NCBI GenBank assembly: GCA_035640715.1
Contig: DASQVO010000294.1
Location: 1 to 12,498, forward strand
Direction: 5' to 3'
Source of the DNA: DASQVO01 sp035640715
Lineage (GTDB): Bacteria; Actinomycetota; Actinomycetes; Streptosporangiales; Streptosporangiaceae
Length of the DNA: 12,498 nucleotides
How positions within the stretch are numbered: the stretch's first letter is position 1; each line of letters begins with the position of its first letter. Positions 5,391 through 12,039 of the stretch are shown one piece after another. The notes under the pieces were generated by a model that worked only from the letters and a program-made list of their open reading frames with translations, was not told where the DNA came from and ran no database searches. Made by a program: the position numbers and the translations under genes.

Positions 5391-7730
5391 TCAGCGCCAC
5401 CAGGGCATGTGGCGGAGCGGGGCGAGGCGGGCCGCGGGGCCGCTTATCGTCTGCGCGTTCGAGCTGAGGTGGTGCAGGTGCTCGCGGACCCAGAGCATGT
5501 GCGGGTGGTGATGGCTGGCCGGCGTGGGCAAGGCGCCTGCGGCGAGCACATCGGCCGCCGCGGTGATGTTCGCCGCCGAGGGAACGCTTTCCGGTAGCGG
5601 GACGCCCGCGGGGGAGGGAGATCTGGCCGGTGCCGCGACGCTCGCCAGGGCGTGCTGCAGACGGGCGGGCGGGCCGACCTGGACCGCGACGCGCTCGTAG
5701 AAGCCGGCGAGCTCCGCCGCCCGGCGCCGCAGCGCCGTCCGCTCCGCATCGACCTGCCCGGGGTGCGGGGCGGGACCGCGTACGCCGGCCAGCGAATGCG
5801 CGGTCAGGCGCAGCCGGGTGGCCGCCATGACCAGGCGCCACAGGTCGGCCTTATCCAGGTGCTTGGCGCCCTGCTCCGCGAGGAACCCGCGGATTGCGTC
5901 ATCCAGCCGGATTCCCGCGGTGACGGCCGCGACCGCCGTGTCCGGTTCCTCCGCGCGCAGGCCGAGCGCCCAGTCCACCGCCTGGGTCAGGTACGCGCCG
6001 CCGCGGCGGAACGCGTCGGCGAGATCGTCGCCGACCACCCCGGTGGCGCCGCGCGGCCAGAACAGGACCCCGACGGCCAGGCTCACCGCACAGCCGATCG
6101 CGACATCCTGGATCCGCAGCAGGCCGACCTTCCATCCGGCGGGTGCGAGCAGGTTGAACAGCACCACCACCGTGATCGTGAACGCGGCCTGCCCCACCGC
6201 GAACGGCGCCGTACCCGGGGCATATGACGCGACGAGAACGGCGATGGGCAGCGCCACCCACAGGGCGGTCGGCCCGGTGCCGATGCCGAGCATCAGGGCC
6301 GCGCCGACGGCGAACCCGATCGCCGTCCCGGCCAGCGCCCGCATCGCCGTGGCCCCGGTAGCGGCCGCGTTGGTACGCAGCACCGACAGCGTGCCCAGCG
6401 CCACCCAGAAACCGTGCTGCACCCCGCTGAGGTCAGCGACGGCGACGGCCGCGGCTAGGGCGACCGCACCGCGCGTGGCGTTGAGGAACCATACCGAACG
6501 AAAGCTGGCGTGCCTGGCCACGATGCCGAGGTCACCGGTCAGCGCGGCAAGCCTCCGCTCCGTCGGCGGCCCGTTCTCCTGCCCGCCGTACCAGCTACGG
6601 CGCTGGACGGCGATCGTCTCCGGGTCGGCGCGCCGTGCGGCGACGAGGGCATCGACGGCAGCGGTGCGCGCCGCGACCGCGATCACCTGCGCGTGGAAGG
6701 CGTGTATGGCGGCCGCACGGACGCTCTCGGCATCGCCGGCCAGGTCCCGTTCGCGAGCCAGTTCCCGCTGATGGGTGGCGCTCGCGGCGCGGGCGCGTTC
6801 GAGCCGGTCGATGCCGGGTGTGACGTCGGCGCCGGCCAGCAGCGCGGCGACGTCCCCCAGCACGCCGGCGGCCACGGCGAGCAGCTCACGATCGGCCGGG
6901 ACGGCCCGGCTCAGGTCCAGGTGGCCGTCGAGAGCGTCGCAGACCAGCGAGTTGCACCACTCAAGCAGCTGAACGACGCTGGCGAGCGCCTGGTCGGCGG
7001 TGGCCAGCCCGGTCGGCCGGTACGGCGTGGCAGCGAAGGCGGCCATCAGCTCGTGCTTGGCGGTGATGCAAGCCTCCAGGTGGGCGGGCGTCGCCTCACC
7101 GCGCACGGCAGCCTCGAGATGGTTGCTCAGCGCAACCGCGGTGGATGCGGCGCTGGCCCGCAGCCTGTCATCCGGTGACTTCGGCGACAGCAGCAAGACG
7201 GCGGCGGTGGCGACGGCCGATGCCAGCCACCAGCCGGCGAGGCGGGACGGGATCATGGCCGCCGTGCCGGCCGAGGCGACCGGCAGCACGTAGGCGAGCA
7301 GCGCGGCAGTCACTCCGGAGGCGGCATTGGGGCCGATCACCGCCGCGAAGAAGATGGCGAACGCGACCGGGATCGTGACGATCGCCGCGAGCCACGCGGT
7401 CCCGCTGACCACCGTGCCGATGATCAGCGCGATGCTGCCCGCGACGGCGAGCCCGAGATGCGCGATCGCCTTGTCCTGCCGCCTCCCGCCGAAACCGGCC
7501 ATGACCAGGCTTGCGAAGCCACCGAAGACGGCGAACGTCGCCATCTGCGGGTCGCCGATGACCTTGAACGTCAGCGCGAACAGGCCGGGAACGACGATGG
7601 TGGCACGCAGCGCCCGCATCGCCGCGGGAACCGACCAGGCTGGCCGCCAGGACGGGCTGGCCGCGGCCCGTCCGGGCGGCCACGCGCGCAGGCCGCCCGG
7701 GGCACGCGGGGCAACCGCCGGATCGGACAC
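5391..7730 (-). CDS. FUSC family membrane protein (aromatic-acid-exporter-like)
   Basis: A predicted 779-aa inner-membrane protein with the two-bundle plan of the FUSC/YccS/AaeB group. Seen: a first hydrophobic bundle at about residues 38-184, a helical soluble region to about 410, a second bundle at about 415-559 (the FUSC_2-like half, with ATRGAVALAAAVAVAD at its start), then a ~220-residue cytosolic tail with a His-rich SHHHPH patch. The family is associated with efflux of aromatic acids and similar compounds; the substrate here is unknown. GTG 7730 is preferred: it starts just before the conserved part and has a TACACT hexamer 6 nt upstream, suggesting a leaderless mRNA. An in-frame ATG at 7814 and one at 7619 are alternatives. 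Divergent from the nitroreductase. Confidence 0.85.
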   Translation of the reverse strand: MSDPAVAPRAPGGLRAWPPGRAAASPSWRPAWSVPAAMRALRATIVVPGLFALTFKVIGDPQMATFAVFGGFASLVMAGFGGRRQDKAIAHLGLAVAGSIALIIGTVVSGTAWLAAIVTIPVAFAIFFAAVIGPNAASGVTAALLAYVLPVASAGTAAMIPSRLAGWWLASAVATAAVLLLSPKSPDDRLRASAASTAVALSNHLEAAVRGEATPAHLEACITAKHELMAAFAATPYRPTGLATADQALASVVQLLEWCNSLVCDALDGHLDLSRAVPADRELLAVAAGVLGDVAALLAGADVTPGIDRLERARAASATHQRELARERDLAGDAESVRAAAIHAFHAQVIAVAARTAAVDALVAARRADPETIAVQRRSWYGGQENGPPTERRLAALTGDLGIVARHASFRSVWFLNATRGAVALAAAVAVADLSGVQHGFWVALGTLSVLRTNAAATGATAMRALAGTAIGFAVGAALMLGIGTGPTALWVALPIAVLVASYAPGTAPFAVGQAAFTITVVVLFNLLAPAGWKVGLLRIQDVAIGCAVSLAVGVLFWPRGATGVVGDDLADAFRRGGAYLTQAVDWALGLRAEEPDTAVAAVTAGIRLDDAIRGFLAEQGAKHLDKADLWRLVMAATRLRLTAHSLAGVRGPAPHPGQVDAERTALRRRAAELAGFYERVAVQVGPPARLQHALASVAAPARSPSPAGVPLPESVPSAANITAAADVLAAGALPTPASHHHPHMLWVREHLHHLSSNAQTISGPAARLAPLRHMPWWR

Positions 7731-7736
7731 TTGTGA

Positions 7737-7763
7737 AGTGTACGAAAACGGCAGGGATATCAA
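7737..7763 (-). promoter_or_regulatory. Candidate promoter of the FUSC gene, giving a leaderless transcript
   Basis: On the minus strand TTGATA (7763-7758) and TACACT (7742-7737) resemble -35 and -10 boxes, separated by a short 15-nt spacer. The GTG start follows the -10 box after 6 nt, where transcription would begin. No Shine-Dalgarno is present, in keeping with a leaderless start. The patch is AT-rich against a GC-rich background. Confidence 0.45.
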
Positions 7764-7836
7764 TAGAGCCTTTCCCGGTACGCGATTCCGGCCGGGTGAG
7801 ATACCTGTGGGCATGATTGCGCGCGGTTCTTCGGGA

Positions 7837-7842
7837 TAGGTT
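7837..7842 (+). promoter_or_regulatory. Candidate -10 box (TAGGTT) of the nitroreductase gene
   Basis: TAGGTT is followed by 6 nt and then GTG 7849, the same geometry as on the opposite strand. No good -35 element was found at 16-18 nt. The overlapping GGGATAGG could instead act as a weak ribosome-binding site. Confidence 0.3.
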
Positions 7843-7848
7843 CGCGAC

Positions 7849-8364
7849 GTGGAAACCTGGGACGCGATCCGGGCCCGGCGCAACGTGCGTGACTACGCGG
7901 ACCGGCAGATAACAGATGAGCATCTCGACCAGATCCTCGAGGCCGGGCGCCGCTCGCCGTCGGCGAACAACTGGCAGCCGTGGGACTTCGTCCTCGTCAC
8001 CGACCGGGATCAGCTCATCGAGCTGGCGAAGGTATGGCAGGGCGCAAGGCACGTAGCGCGCTCCGCGGCGACGATCGCGCTGGTCGCGCCCGCGGACGTC
8101 GAGGAGGTGCGTGTCAGCCATCTTTACTATGACCTGGGCCAGGCCACGATGAGCATCATGCTCGCCGCGGCCGATCTCGGCATCGGCAGCGGCCATTCGT
8201 CCGTCGCCGATCAGGAGCAGGCCCGGAAGGTTCTCGGCTTCCCCGCGGACCGGTTCTGCGCCTACCTCATCGGGCTCGGCTACCCGGCGGACCGCCCCCT
8301 CGCGCCGATCCGGCGGCCCAACCGCCGGCCGTTCGAGGAGGTCGTGCACCGCGGCCGCTGGTAG
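7849..8364 (+). CDS. Nitroreductase-family FMN protein
   Basis: A 171-aa flavoprotein of the nitroreductase fold; members reduce nitro, quinone or other compounds with NAD(P)H using FMN. Seen: an N-terminal IRARRNVRDY stretch (7-16) that supplies phosphate-binding Arg residues, RSPSANNWQPW (35-45), a typical FMN/active-site segment, and LGIGSGHS (110-117). At about 170 aa it matches the short single-domain members. GTG 7849 begins exactly at the conserved N-terminus. It is divergent from the FUSC exporter across 118 bp and convergent with the Nudix gene, 26 nt away. A shared role with FUSC in handling aromatic compounds is possible but is inference from position only. Confidence 0.92.
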   Translation: METWDAIRARRNVRDYADRQITDEHLDQILEAGRRSPSANNWQPWDFVLVTDRDQLIELAKVWQGARHVARSAATIALVAPADVEEVRVSHLYYDLGQATMSIMLAAADLGIGSGHSSVADQEQARKVLGFPADRFCAYLIGLGYPADRPLAPIRRPNRRPFEEVVHRGRW

Positions 8365-8390
8365 CCGACGGCAACACTCACGCACGGAGC

Positions 8391-8864
8391 TTAGGGGACG
8401 GGCGCCTCGTTCGGCACGTACGCCGGCGCGCCGGTGGAGCGGGCGGTCAGCGCCGCCGTGACCCGCTCGGCGAGGAACGGCGGCAGGTAGTCGCTGAGCT
8501 CGCCCGGCTCGACGAACCGCCAGTCATCCAGTTCCTCCTCCTGTAGCCGGATGGCGTCGGCGTCGGCGAGGACCCCGCCGTCGAACAGGAAGCTCACGAT
8601 CGGCTTCGGCCGCTCGCCGTCCGGCGCGGTCCACGCCACCGCCAGCAGCGGCCCGGGCGGCAGCGTCAGGCCGATCTCCTCCATGACCTCGCGGAAGCAG
8701 CCCGCGTGCGGTGCCTCGCTGTCCTCCAGGATGCCGCCCGGCAGCGACCAGTGATCACGGTAATTCGGTTTGACCAGCAGCACCCGGTCAGACGGGTCGG
8801 TGATGACAGCGGCTGCCGAGCCATACATGGTGGGAAGTGAGGCGTACCAGGTCTGGGCGTCCAT
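8391..8864 (-). CDS. Nudix hydrolase
   Basis: A predicted 157-aa Nudix protein, hydrolysing a nucleoside diphosphate linked to some group. Seen: DRVLLVKPNYRDHWSLPGG leading into a complete Nudix box at residues 44-66 (G-x5-E-x7-REVMEEIGL), which provides the Mg-binding Glu residues. The open frame runs much further upstream, but that part overlaps the ogt gene. ATG 8864 is chosen. GTG 8882 (six codons earlier) is a serious alternative, because a TAGACT hexamer lies 7 nt before it and could give a leaderless transcript. It lies 55 nt after ogt, so it may be the last gene of the repair operon. Cleansing of damaged nucleotides would fit that context but is not shown by the sequence. Confidence 0.9.
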   Translation of the reverse strand: MDAQTWYASLPTMYGSAAAVITDPSDRVLLVKPNYRDHWSLPGGILEDSEAPHAGCFREVMEEIGLTLPPGPLLAVAWTAPDGERPKPIVSFLFDGGVLADADAIRLQEEELDDWRFVEPGELSDYLPPFLAERVTAALTARSTGAPAYVPNEAPVP

Positions 8865-8919
8865 CAGCGAGGGTGCGGCCACGCGCCTCAGTCTAGGGGC
8901 GCAGTATGAACGGCGGGTG

Positions 8920-9471
8920 TCACCAGAGTGTGGCGTCTTTGACGGCCATCGCGGTGGCGCCTTCCAGGCGGAGCAGCCATTCCTTGCGGTCGAGGCCGCC
9001 GCCGTAGCCGGTGAGACCGCCGTCCGCTCCGATGACCCGGTGGCAGGGGATGATGACGGCGATCGGGTTCTGGCCGTTGGCCGCGCCCACGGCCCGTGAC
9101 GCCGCCAGCGATTTGCCGAGCTGGCGCGCGATCGCGCCATAGCTTGTCGTGGTGCCGTACGGGATGTGGGTCAGGGCCGACCACACGGCCAGCTGGAACG
9201 GCTTCCCCGCCGGGGCCAGCGGTACGTCGAAGCTGGTCAGCTCGCCGTCGAAGTACGCACCGAGCTGAGCCTTTGTCTTCGTGAACGCAGCCGGGTCGCG
9301 GATCGTCTGAGGGGACGGCGCGCCTGCCGGCAGCCCGCCCGGGGCCTCCATCATGTACAGCCCGGTCAGCGCGTTGTCGCTGCCGGTCAGCAGCAGCCTG
9401 CCGATCGGGGAGGCGATGATGTCGAAGTAAAGCGGGCCGCCCGGATCCGGGAGCACGAATGGCTCGGTCAT
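8920..9471 (-). CDS. ogt: Methylated-DNA--[protein]-cysteine S-methyltransferase (O6-alkylguanine-DNA alkyltransferase)
   Basis: A 183-aa suicide DNA repair protein that transfers alkyl groups from O6-alkylguanine to its own cysteine. Seen: an N-terminal RNase H-like part (YFDIIASPIGRLLL, 15-28), FQLAVWSALTHIPYGTTTSY (92-111), ARQLGK, the DNA-binding SRAVGAANGQNP (125-136), and the active-site IPCHRVIG (141-148) with acceptor Cys143. The family length is usual. ATG 9471 overlaps the stop of the upstream Ada-AlkA gene as ATGA, so the two are almost certainly co-translated. It supplies the methyltransferase activity that the upstream Ada-type protein lacks. Confidence 0.97.
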   Translation of the reverse strand: MTEPFVLPDPGGPLYFDIIASPIGRLLLTGSDNALTGLYMMEAPGGLPAGAPSPQTIRDPAAFTKTKAQLGAYFDGELTSFDVPLAPAGKPFQLAVWSALTHIPYGTTTSYGAIARQLGKSLAASRAVGAANGQNPIAVIIPCHRVIGADGGLTGYGGGLDRKEWLLRLEGATAMAVKDATLW

Positions 9472-10970
9472 GAGTTCTCCCCTTCAGTGACAGCCCACAG
9501 ATGCTGTAGTGCGTACGAACGCCACGGGCGCCAGCTTTCGGCGAGCCGCGCGGCGGACTTCGGGTCGGAGGGGGCGCCGAGCGCGGCCAGTCCGCGCCGC
9601 ACCCCGGCGTCGGCAGGCAGGAACGCATCGGGATCGGACAGCGCGCGCATGCGGATGTAGCCGGCCGTCCAGGGCCCGATGCCCGGCATCGCCAGCAGCT
9701 GTCTCTCGGCGTCGTCGCGGCTGGCACCGGGATCGAGGCACAGCGCCCCCGATGCGAGCGCCCTCGCCAGGCCTACCAGTGCCGCGGCCCGGCTGTGCGG
9801 CATCGGCAGGCCGGCCGGGTCGGCTTCCGCAAGGGTCTCCGCCGTCGGGAAGCAGTTGGTGAGCTGGCCGGAAGGCCCGGCGGGGCTGCCCAGGGGCTTG
9901 CCGTAGGTGGCGGTCAGCCGCGCGCCGAGGCGGCGGGCGGCCGCGACGGACACCTGCTGGCCGAGCACCGCGCGCAGCGCCAGCTCATCCCCGTCCACGT
10001 GCCCGGGCACCCGCCGGCCCGGGCAGGCCGCCACCGCCGGCTTCAGGATCTCGCTGCGGGCCAGGAAGGCCGCGACGGTCGCCGGGTCGGCGTCCAGGTC
10101 AAGCAGCCTGCGGCAGCGCTGGACCGCGGGCGCCAGGTCCCGGAGGTCCTCGAGGGAAAGCTCACACTCAACGTAGGCGGAGCTCCGCGTGGTTGTTCCG
10201 GAGGCGTTCACGGGCGCGGGGCGCAGGGCTGCCACGCCGACCCCGTTCGGCAGGTTGATAGTCCTGCTATATGTGCCGTCGCGCACGGCCTCGACGCCGG
10301 GAATGGCGCGCTCGGCAAGGAAAGCGAAGATCCGGCCGATGTCGATAGGCAGCCGGTAAGCCAGCCGGAGCCGGATCGTGCCGGGCGACGGCACTGGCGC
10401 GGCGGCGCGGGCCCGGGCGCTCCGCTCGCGCAGTTCACCGGGCGCGCTGGCGAAGACTTCGCGCATCGTCGCGTTGAACTGGCGAATGCTGGCGAATCCC
10501 GCCGCGAACGCGATGTCGGACAGCGGCAGCATGGTCGTCTCGGTGAGCACCCGCGCGGTCTGGGCGCGCTGCGCGCGGGCCAGGGCCAGCGGTCCCGCGC
10601 CCAGCTCCGCCGTCATGGTCCGGTGCACCTGGCGCTCGCTGTAGCCGAGGCGCCATGCGAGCCCGGTGACGCCGTCGCGGTCCACGACGCCGTCCCGGAT
10701 CAGCCGCATGGCACGGCCCGCCAGGTCCGCCCGGGTATTCCATTCGGGCGAGCCGGGGGAGGCGTCCGGCCGGCACCGCTTGCAGGCGCGGAACCCAGCC
10801 TCCTGCGCGGCGGCGGCACTGCGGTAGAAGCGCGTGTTCTCCCGCTTCGGCATGATCGCCGGGCAGCTCGGGCGGCAGTAGATGCCGGTCGAGGTGACCG
10901 CGACGAAGAAGACGCCGTCGAAGCGGGCGTCCTTGCTGACCGCCGCCTCGTACCGCTGCTCGTCATCCAC
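9468..10970 (-). CDS. AdaA-type methyl-sensing activator fused to AlkA-type 3-methyladenine DNA glycosylase
   Basis: A 500-aa three-part protein. (1) Ada zinc domain: Cys32, Cys36, Cys63 and Cys66 have the same spacing as Cys38/42/69/72 of E. coli Ada; Cys32 (GIYCRPSC) is the expected acceptor of methyl groups from phosphotriesters. (2) AraC-type double helix-turn-helix, about 80-182. (3) AlkA-like glycosylase: AlkA N-terminal domain from about 198, helix-hairpin-helix LLAMPGIGPWTAGYI (425-439), catalytic Asp454 in LPADAGV, aligned with AlkA Asp238. Methylation of Cys32 would make it a transcriptional activator, probably of its own operon, while the C-terminus removes alkylated bases. The Ada C-terminal methyltransferase domain is absent; ogt provides it next door. 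GTG 10970 is preceded by GGAGG, very close (1 nt). Confidence 0.95.
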   Translation of the reverse strand: MDDEQRYEAAVSKDARFDGVFFVAVTSTGIYCRPSCPAIMPKRENTRFYRSAAAAQEAGFRACKRCRPDASPGSPEWNTRADLAGRAMRLIRDGVVDRDGVTGLAWRLGYSERQVHRTMTAELGAGPLALARAQRAQTARVLTETTMLPLSDIAFAAGFASIRQFNATMREVFASAPGELRERSARARAAAPVPSPGTIRLRLAYRLPIDIGRIFAFLAERAIPGVEAVRDGTYSRTINLPNGVGVAALRPAPVNASGTTTRSSAYVECELSLEDLRDLAPAVQRCRRLLDLDADPATVAAFLARSEILKPAVAACPGRRVPGHVDGDELALRAVLGQQVSVAAARRLGARLTATYGKPLGSPAGPSGQLTNCFPTAETLAEADPAGLPMPHSRAAALVGLARALASGALCLDPGASRDDAERQLLAMPGIGPWTAGYIRMRALSDPDAFLPADAGVRRGLAALGAPSDPKSAARLAESWRPWRSYALQHLWAVTEGENS

Positions 10971-10993
10971 ACCTCCACCCTGCCAGCGCCGGC

Positions 10994-10999
10994 ATTATG
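10994..10999 (-). promoter_or_regulatory. Candidate -10 box (CATAAT) of the ada-alkA/ogt operon
   Basis: CATAAT on the minus strand lies 23 nt upstream of GTG 10970, leaving a short leader with GGAGG. The -35 region is unclear; CGACAA at 11025-11020 would require a 20-nt spacer. A poor -35 is what one would expect of an activator-dependent promoter (inference). Confidence 0.35.
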
Positions 11000-11063
11000 C
11001 TGCTAGCGGGAATCGGACATTGTCGCCGACGGCCAAGGGCCGGGACCGGGGGAACGGGCTGGC

Positions 11064-11095
11064 GGACGGCTTGGGGTGGCATGGGACGGTTTGGG
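11064..11095. repeat. Tandem direct repeat GGACGGYTTGGG x2, 20 bp apart
   Basis: GGACGGCTTGGG at 11064-11075 and GGACGGTTTGGG at 11084-11095 match at 11 of 12 bases with a 20-bp period; a partial third copy (GGACCGGGGG) starts at 11043. They lie in the 272-bp gap between the repair operon and the AIM24-family gene and could be an operator for either or both genes. Confidence 0.45.
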
Positions 11096-11128
11096 AGCGG
11101 CGCCTAGGTTTCCCGTGCGGCAGGCATC

Positions 11129-11134
11129 TATGCT
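11129..11134 (+). promoter_or_regulatory. Candidate -10 box (TATGCT) for the AIM24-family gene
   Basis: TATGCT is a 4/6 match to the consensus -10 and lies 108 nt upstream of ATG 11243. The sequence 17 nt upstream of it (AGGTTT) is a poor -35 box, so this is tentative. Confidence 0.25.
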
Positions 11135-11201
11135 GGCCCGGGCGCGGGGCCGGTAGTAGCGTGCTCACGCAAGGGCAGTGGCGCGGCCCTGGGTGAAAGG
11201 C

Positions 11202-11234
11202 CCCGCGTGAAAGCGGCGCGGCTCCCGCGTAAAG
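11202..11234. repeat. Direct repeat CCCGCGTGAAAG / CCCGCGTAAAG in the AIM24-gene leader
   Basis: CCCGCGTGAAAG at 11202-11213 and CCCGCGTAAAG at 11224-11234 are 22 bp apart; a looser third copy, GGGTGAAAGG, is at 11191-11200. The last copy merges into the AAAGGAG ribosome-binding site (11231-11237), so a bound protein or RNA fold here could affect translation. Confidence 0.35.
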
Positions 11235-11237
11235 GAG
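11231..11237 (+). promoter_or_regulatory. Shine-Dalgarno AAAGGAG for the AIM24-family gene
   Basis: AAAGGAG lies 5 nt upstream of ATG 11243. It decides this start over a GTG at 11207, which would add 12 residues with no supporting signal. Confidence 0.75.
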
Positions 11238-11242
11238 TGGTC

Positions 11243-11986
11243 ATGCAGGCGGAAATAAAGGGCACCACCATGCCCGTGCTGGAAGTCACCGTCCAGCCGG
11301 GTGAGCAGCTCATCTCCACCCACGGCGAGCTGTCCTGGATGACGGCGAACATCCGGATGTCGCAGACGATGGGCGGCGGCGGCTTCATGCGTGGCCTCAA
11401 GCGTGCCCTCGGCGGCGGCGGAATCTTCCTCACCCGCTTCGAGGCCGTGGGCGGCGCGGGGATGATCGCGTTCGCCGCGAAGATCCCCGGCCACATCGTG
11501 CCGATCGACGTCACCCCCGGCCAGGCCTTCCTCGTGCACCGGCACGGCTGGCTGTGCGGCACGGCGGGCATCTCGCCGAGCATCGGGCTCCAGCAGTCCT
11601 TCCGCGGGGGGCTCTGGGGCGGGGACGGGTTCCTGCTGCAGCGGCTGGAGGGCGAGGGCCGAGCCTGGATCGAGCTCTCCGGCGAGCTGGTCCATTACAC
11701 CCTCCACCCCGGCCAGACGCTGCTGGTGCATCCGGGCCACGTGGGGATGTTCGAGGCATCCGTCCAGTTCACGATCACGCGGGTGCCGGGGATCGCCAAC
11801 AAGCTGTTCGGCGAGGACGGCTTCTACCTCGTGGCGCTGACCGGCCCCGGCCAGGTCTGGCTCCAGTCCATGCCGCTGCCCAACCTCGCCCACGCGCTGG
11901 CCCCCTACATCGCCCAGCAGACCGCGCCGGAATCAGCGGGCAGCGGCGCCCTCGGCGGTATTATCGGCGGCATGATGCGCGGCTGA
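11243..11986 (+). CDS. AIM24 / TIGR00266 family protein
   Basis: A predicted 247-aa protein of the TIGR00266 (AIM24, formerly DUF124) family: a beta-rich, double-psi-like barrel protein of unknown biochemical role in bacteria, related to mitochondrial AIM24. Seen: repeated Gly-rich beta segments such as VQPGEQLISTHGELSWM, a GGGGFMRGLKRALGGGGIFLTRFEA segment typical of the family (positions about 43-68), HIVPIDV, LLVHPGHV and a Gly/Met-rich tail ending in IIGGMMRG, which could be a hydrophobic patch. There is no signal peptide. It stands alone on the plus strand, divergent from the repair operon. Family assignment is solid; function is not known. Confidence 0.92.
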   Translation: MQAEIKGTTMPVLEVTVQPGEQLISTHGELSWMTANIRMSQTMGGGGFMRGLKRALGGGGIFLTRFEAVGGAGMIAFAAKIPGHIVPIDVTPGQAFLVHRHGWLCGTAGISPSIGLQQSFRGGLWGGDGFLLQRLEGEGRAWIELSGELVHYTLHPGQTLLVHPGHVGMFEASVQFTITRVPGIANKLFGEDGFYLVALTGPGQVWLQSMPLPNLAHALAPYIAQQTAPESAGSGALGGIIGGMMRG

Positions 11987-12039
11987 GGCGTTGTGCCGAC
12001 GGCAGGCGGGCTGAGGCAGGCTGGCAGGATACTGGCGGC

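Noticed and set aside
7168..8385. A 405-codon minus-strand frame across the FUSC start and the nitroreductase.
   Set aside because: It is antisense to the well-supported nitroreductase and out of frame with FUSC; no family features.
8865..9140. N-terminal extension of the Nudix frame up to 9140.
   Set aside because: The extra residues are Arg/Ser-rich, overlap ogt in another frame and lie outside the Nudix fold; at most the six codons back to GTG 8882 are plausible.
9795..11006. A 403-codon plus-strand frame opposite the Ada-AlkA gene.
   Set aside because: It is a shadow of a gene with all catalytic and zinc residues present; the translation is Arg/Gly/Ala-rich without domains.
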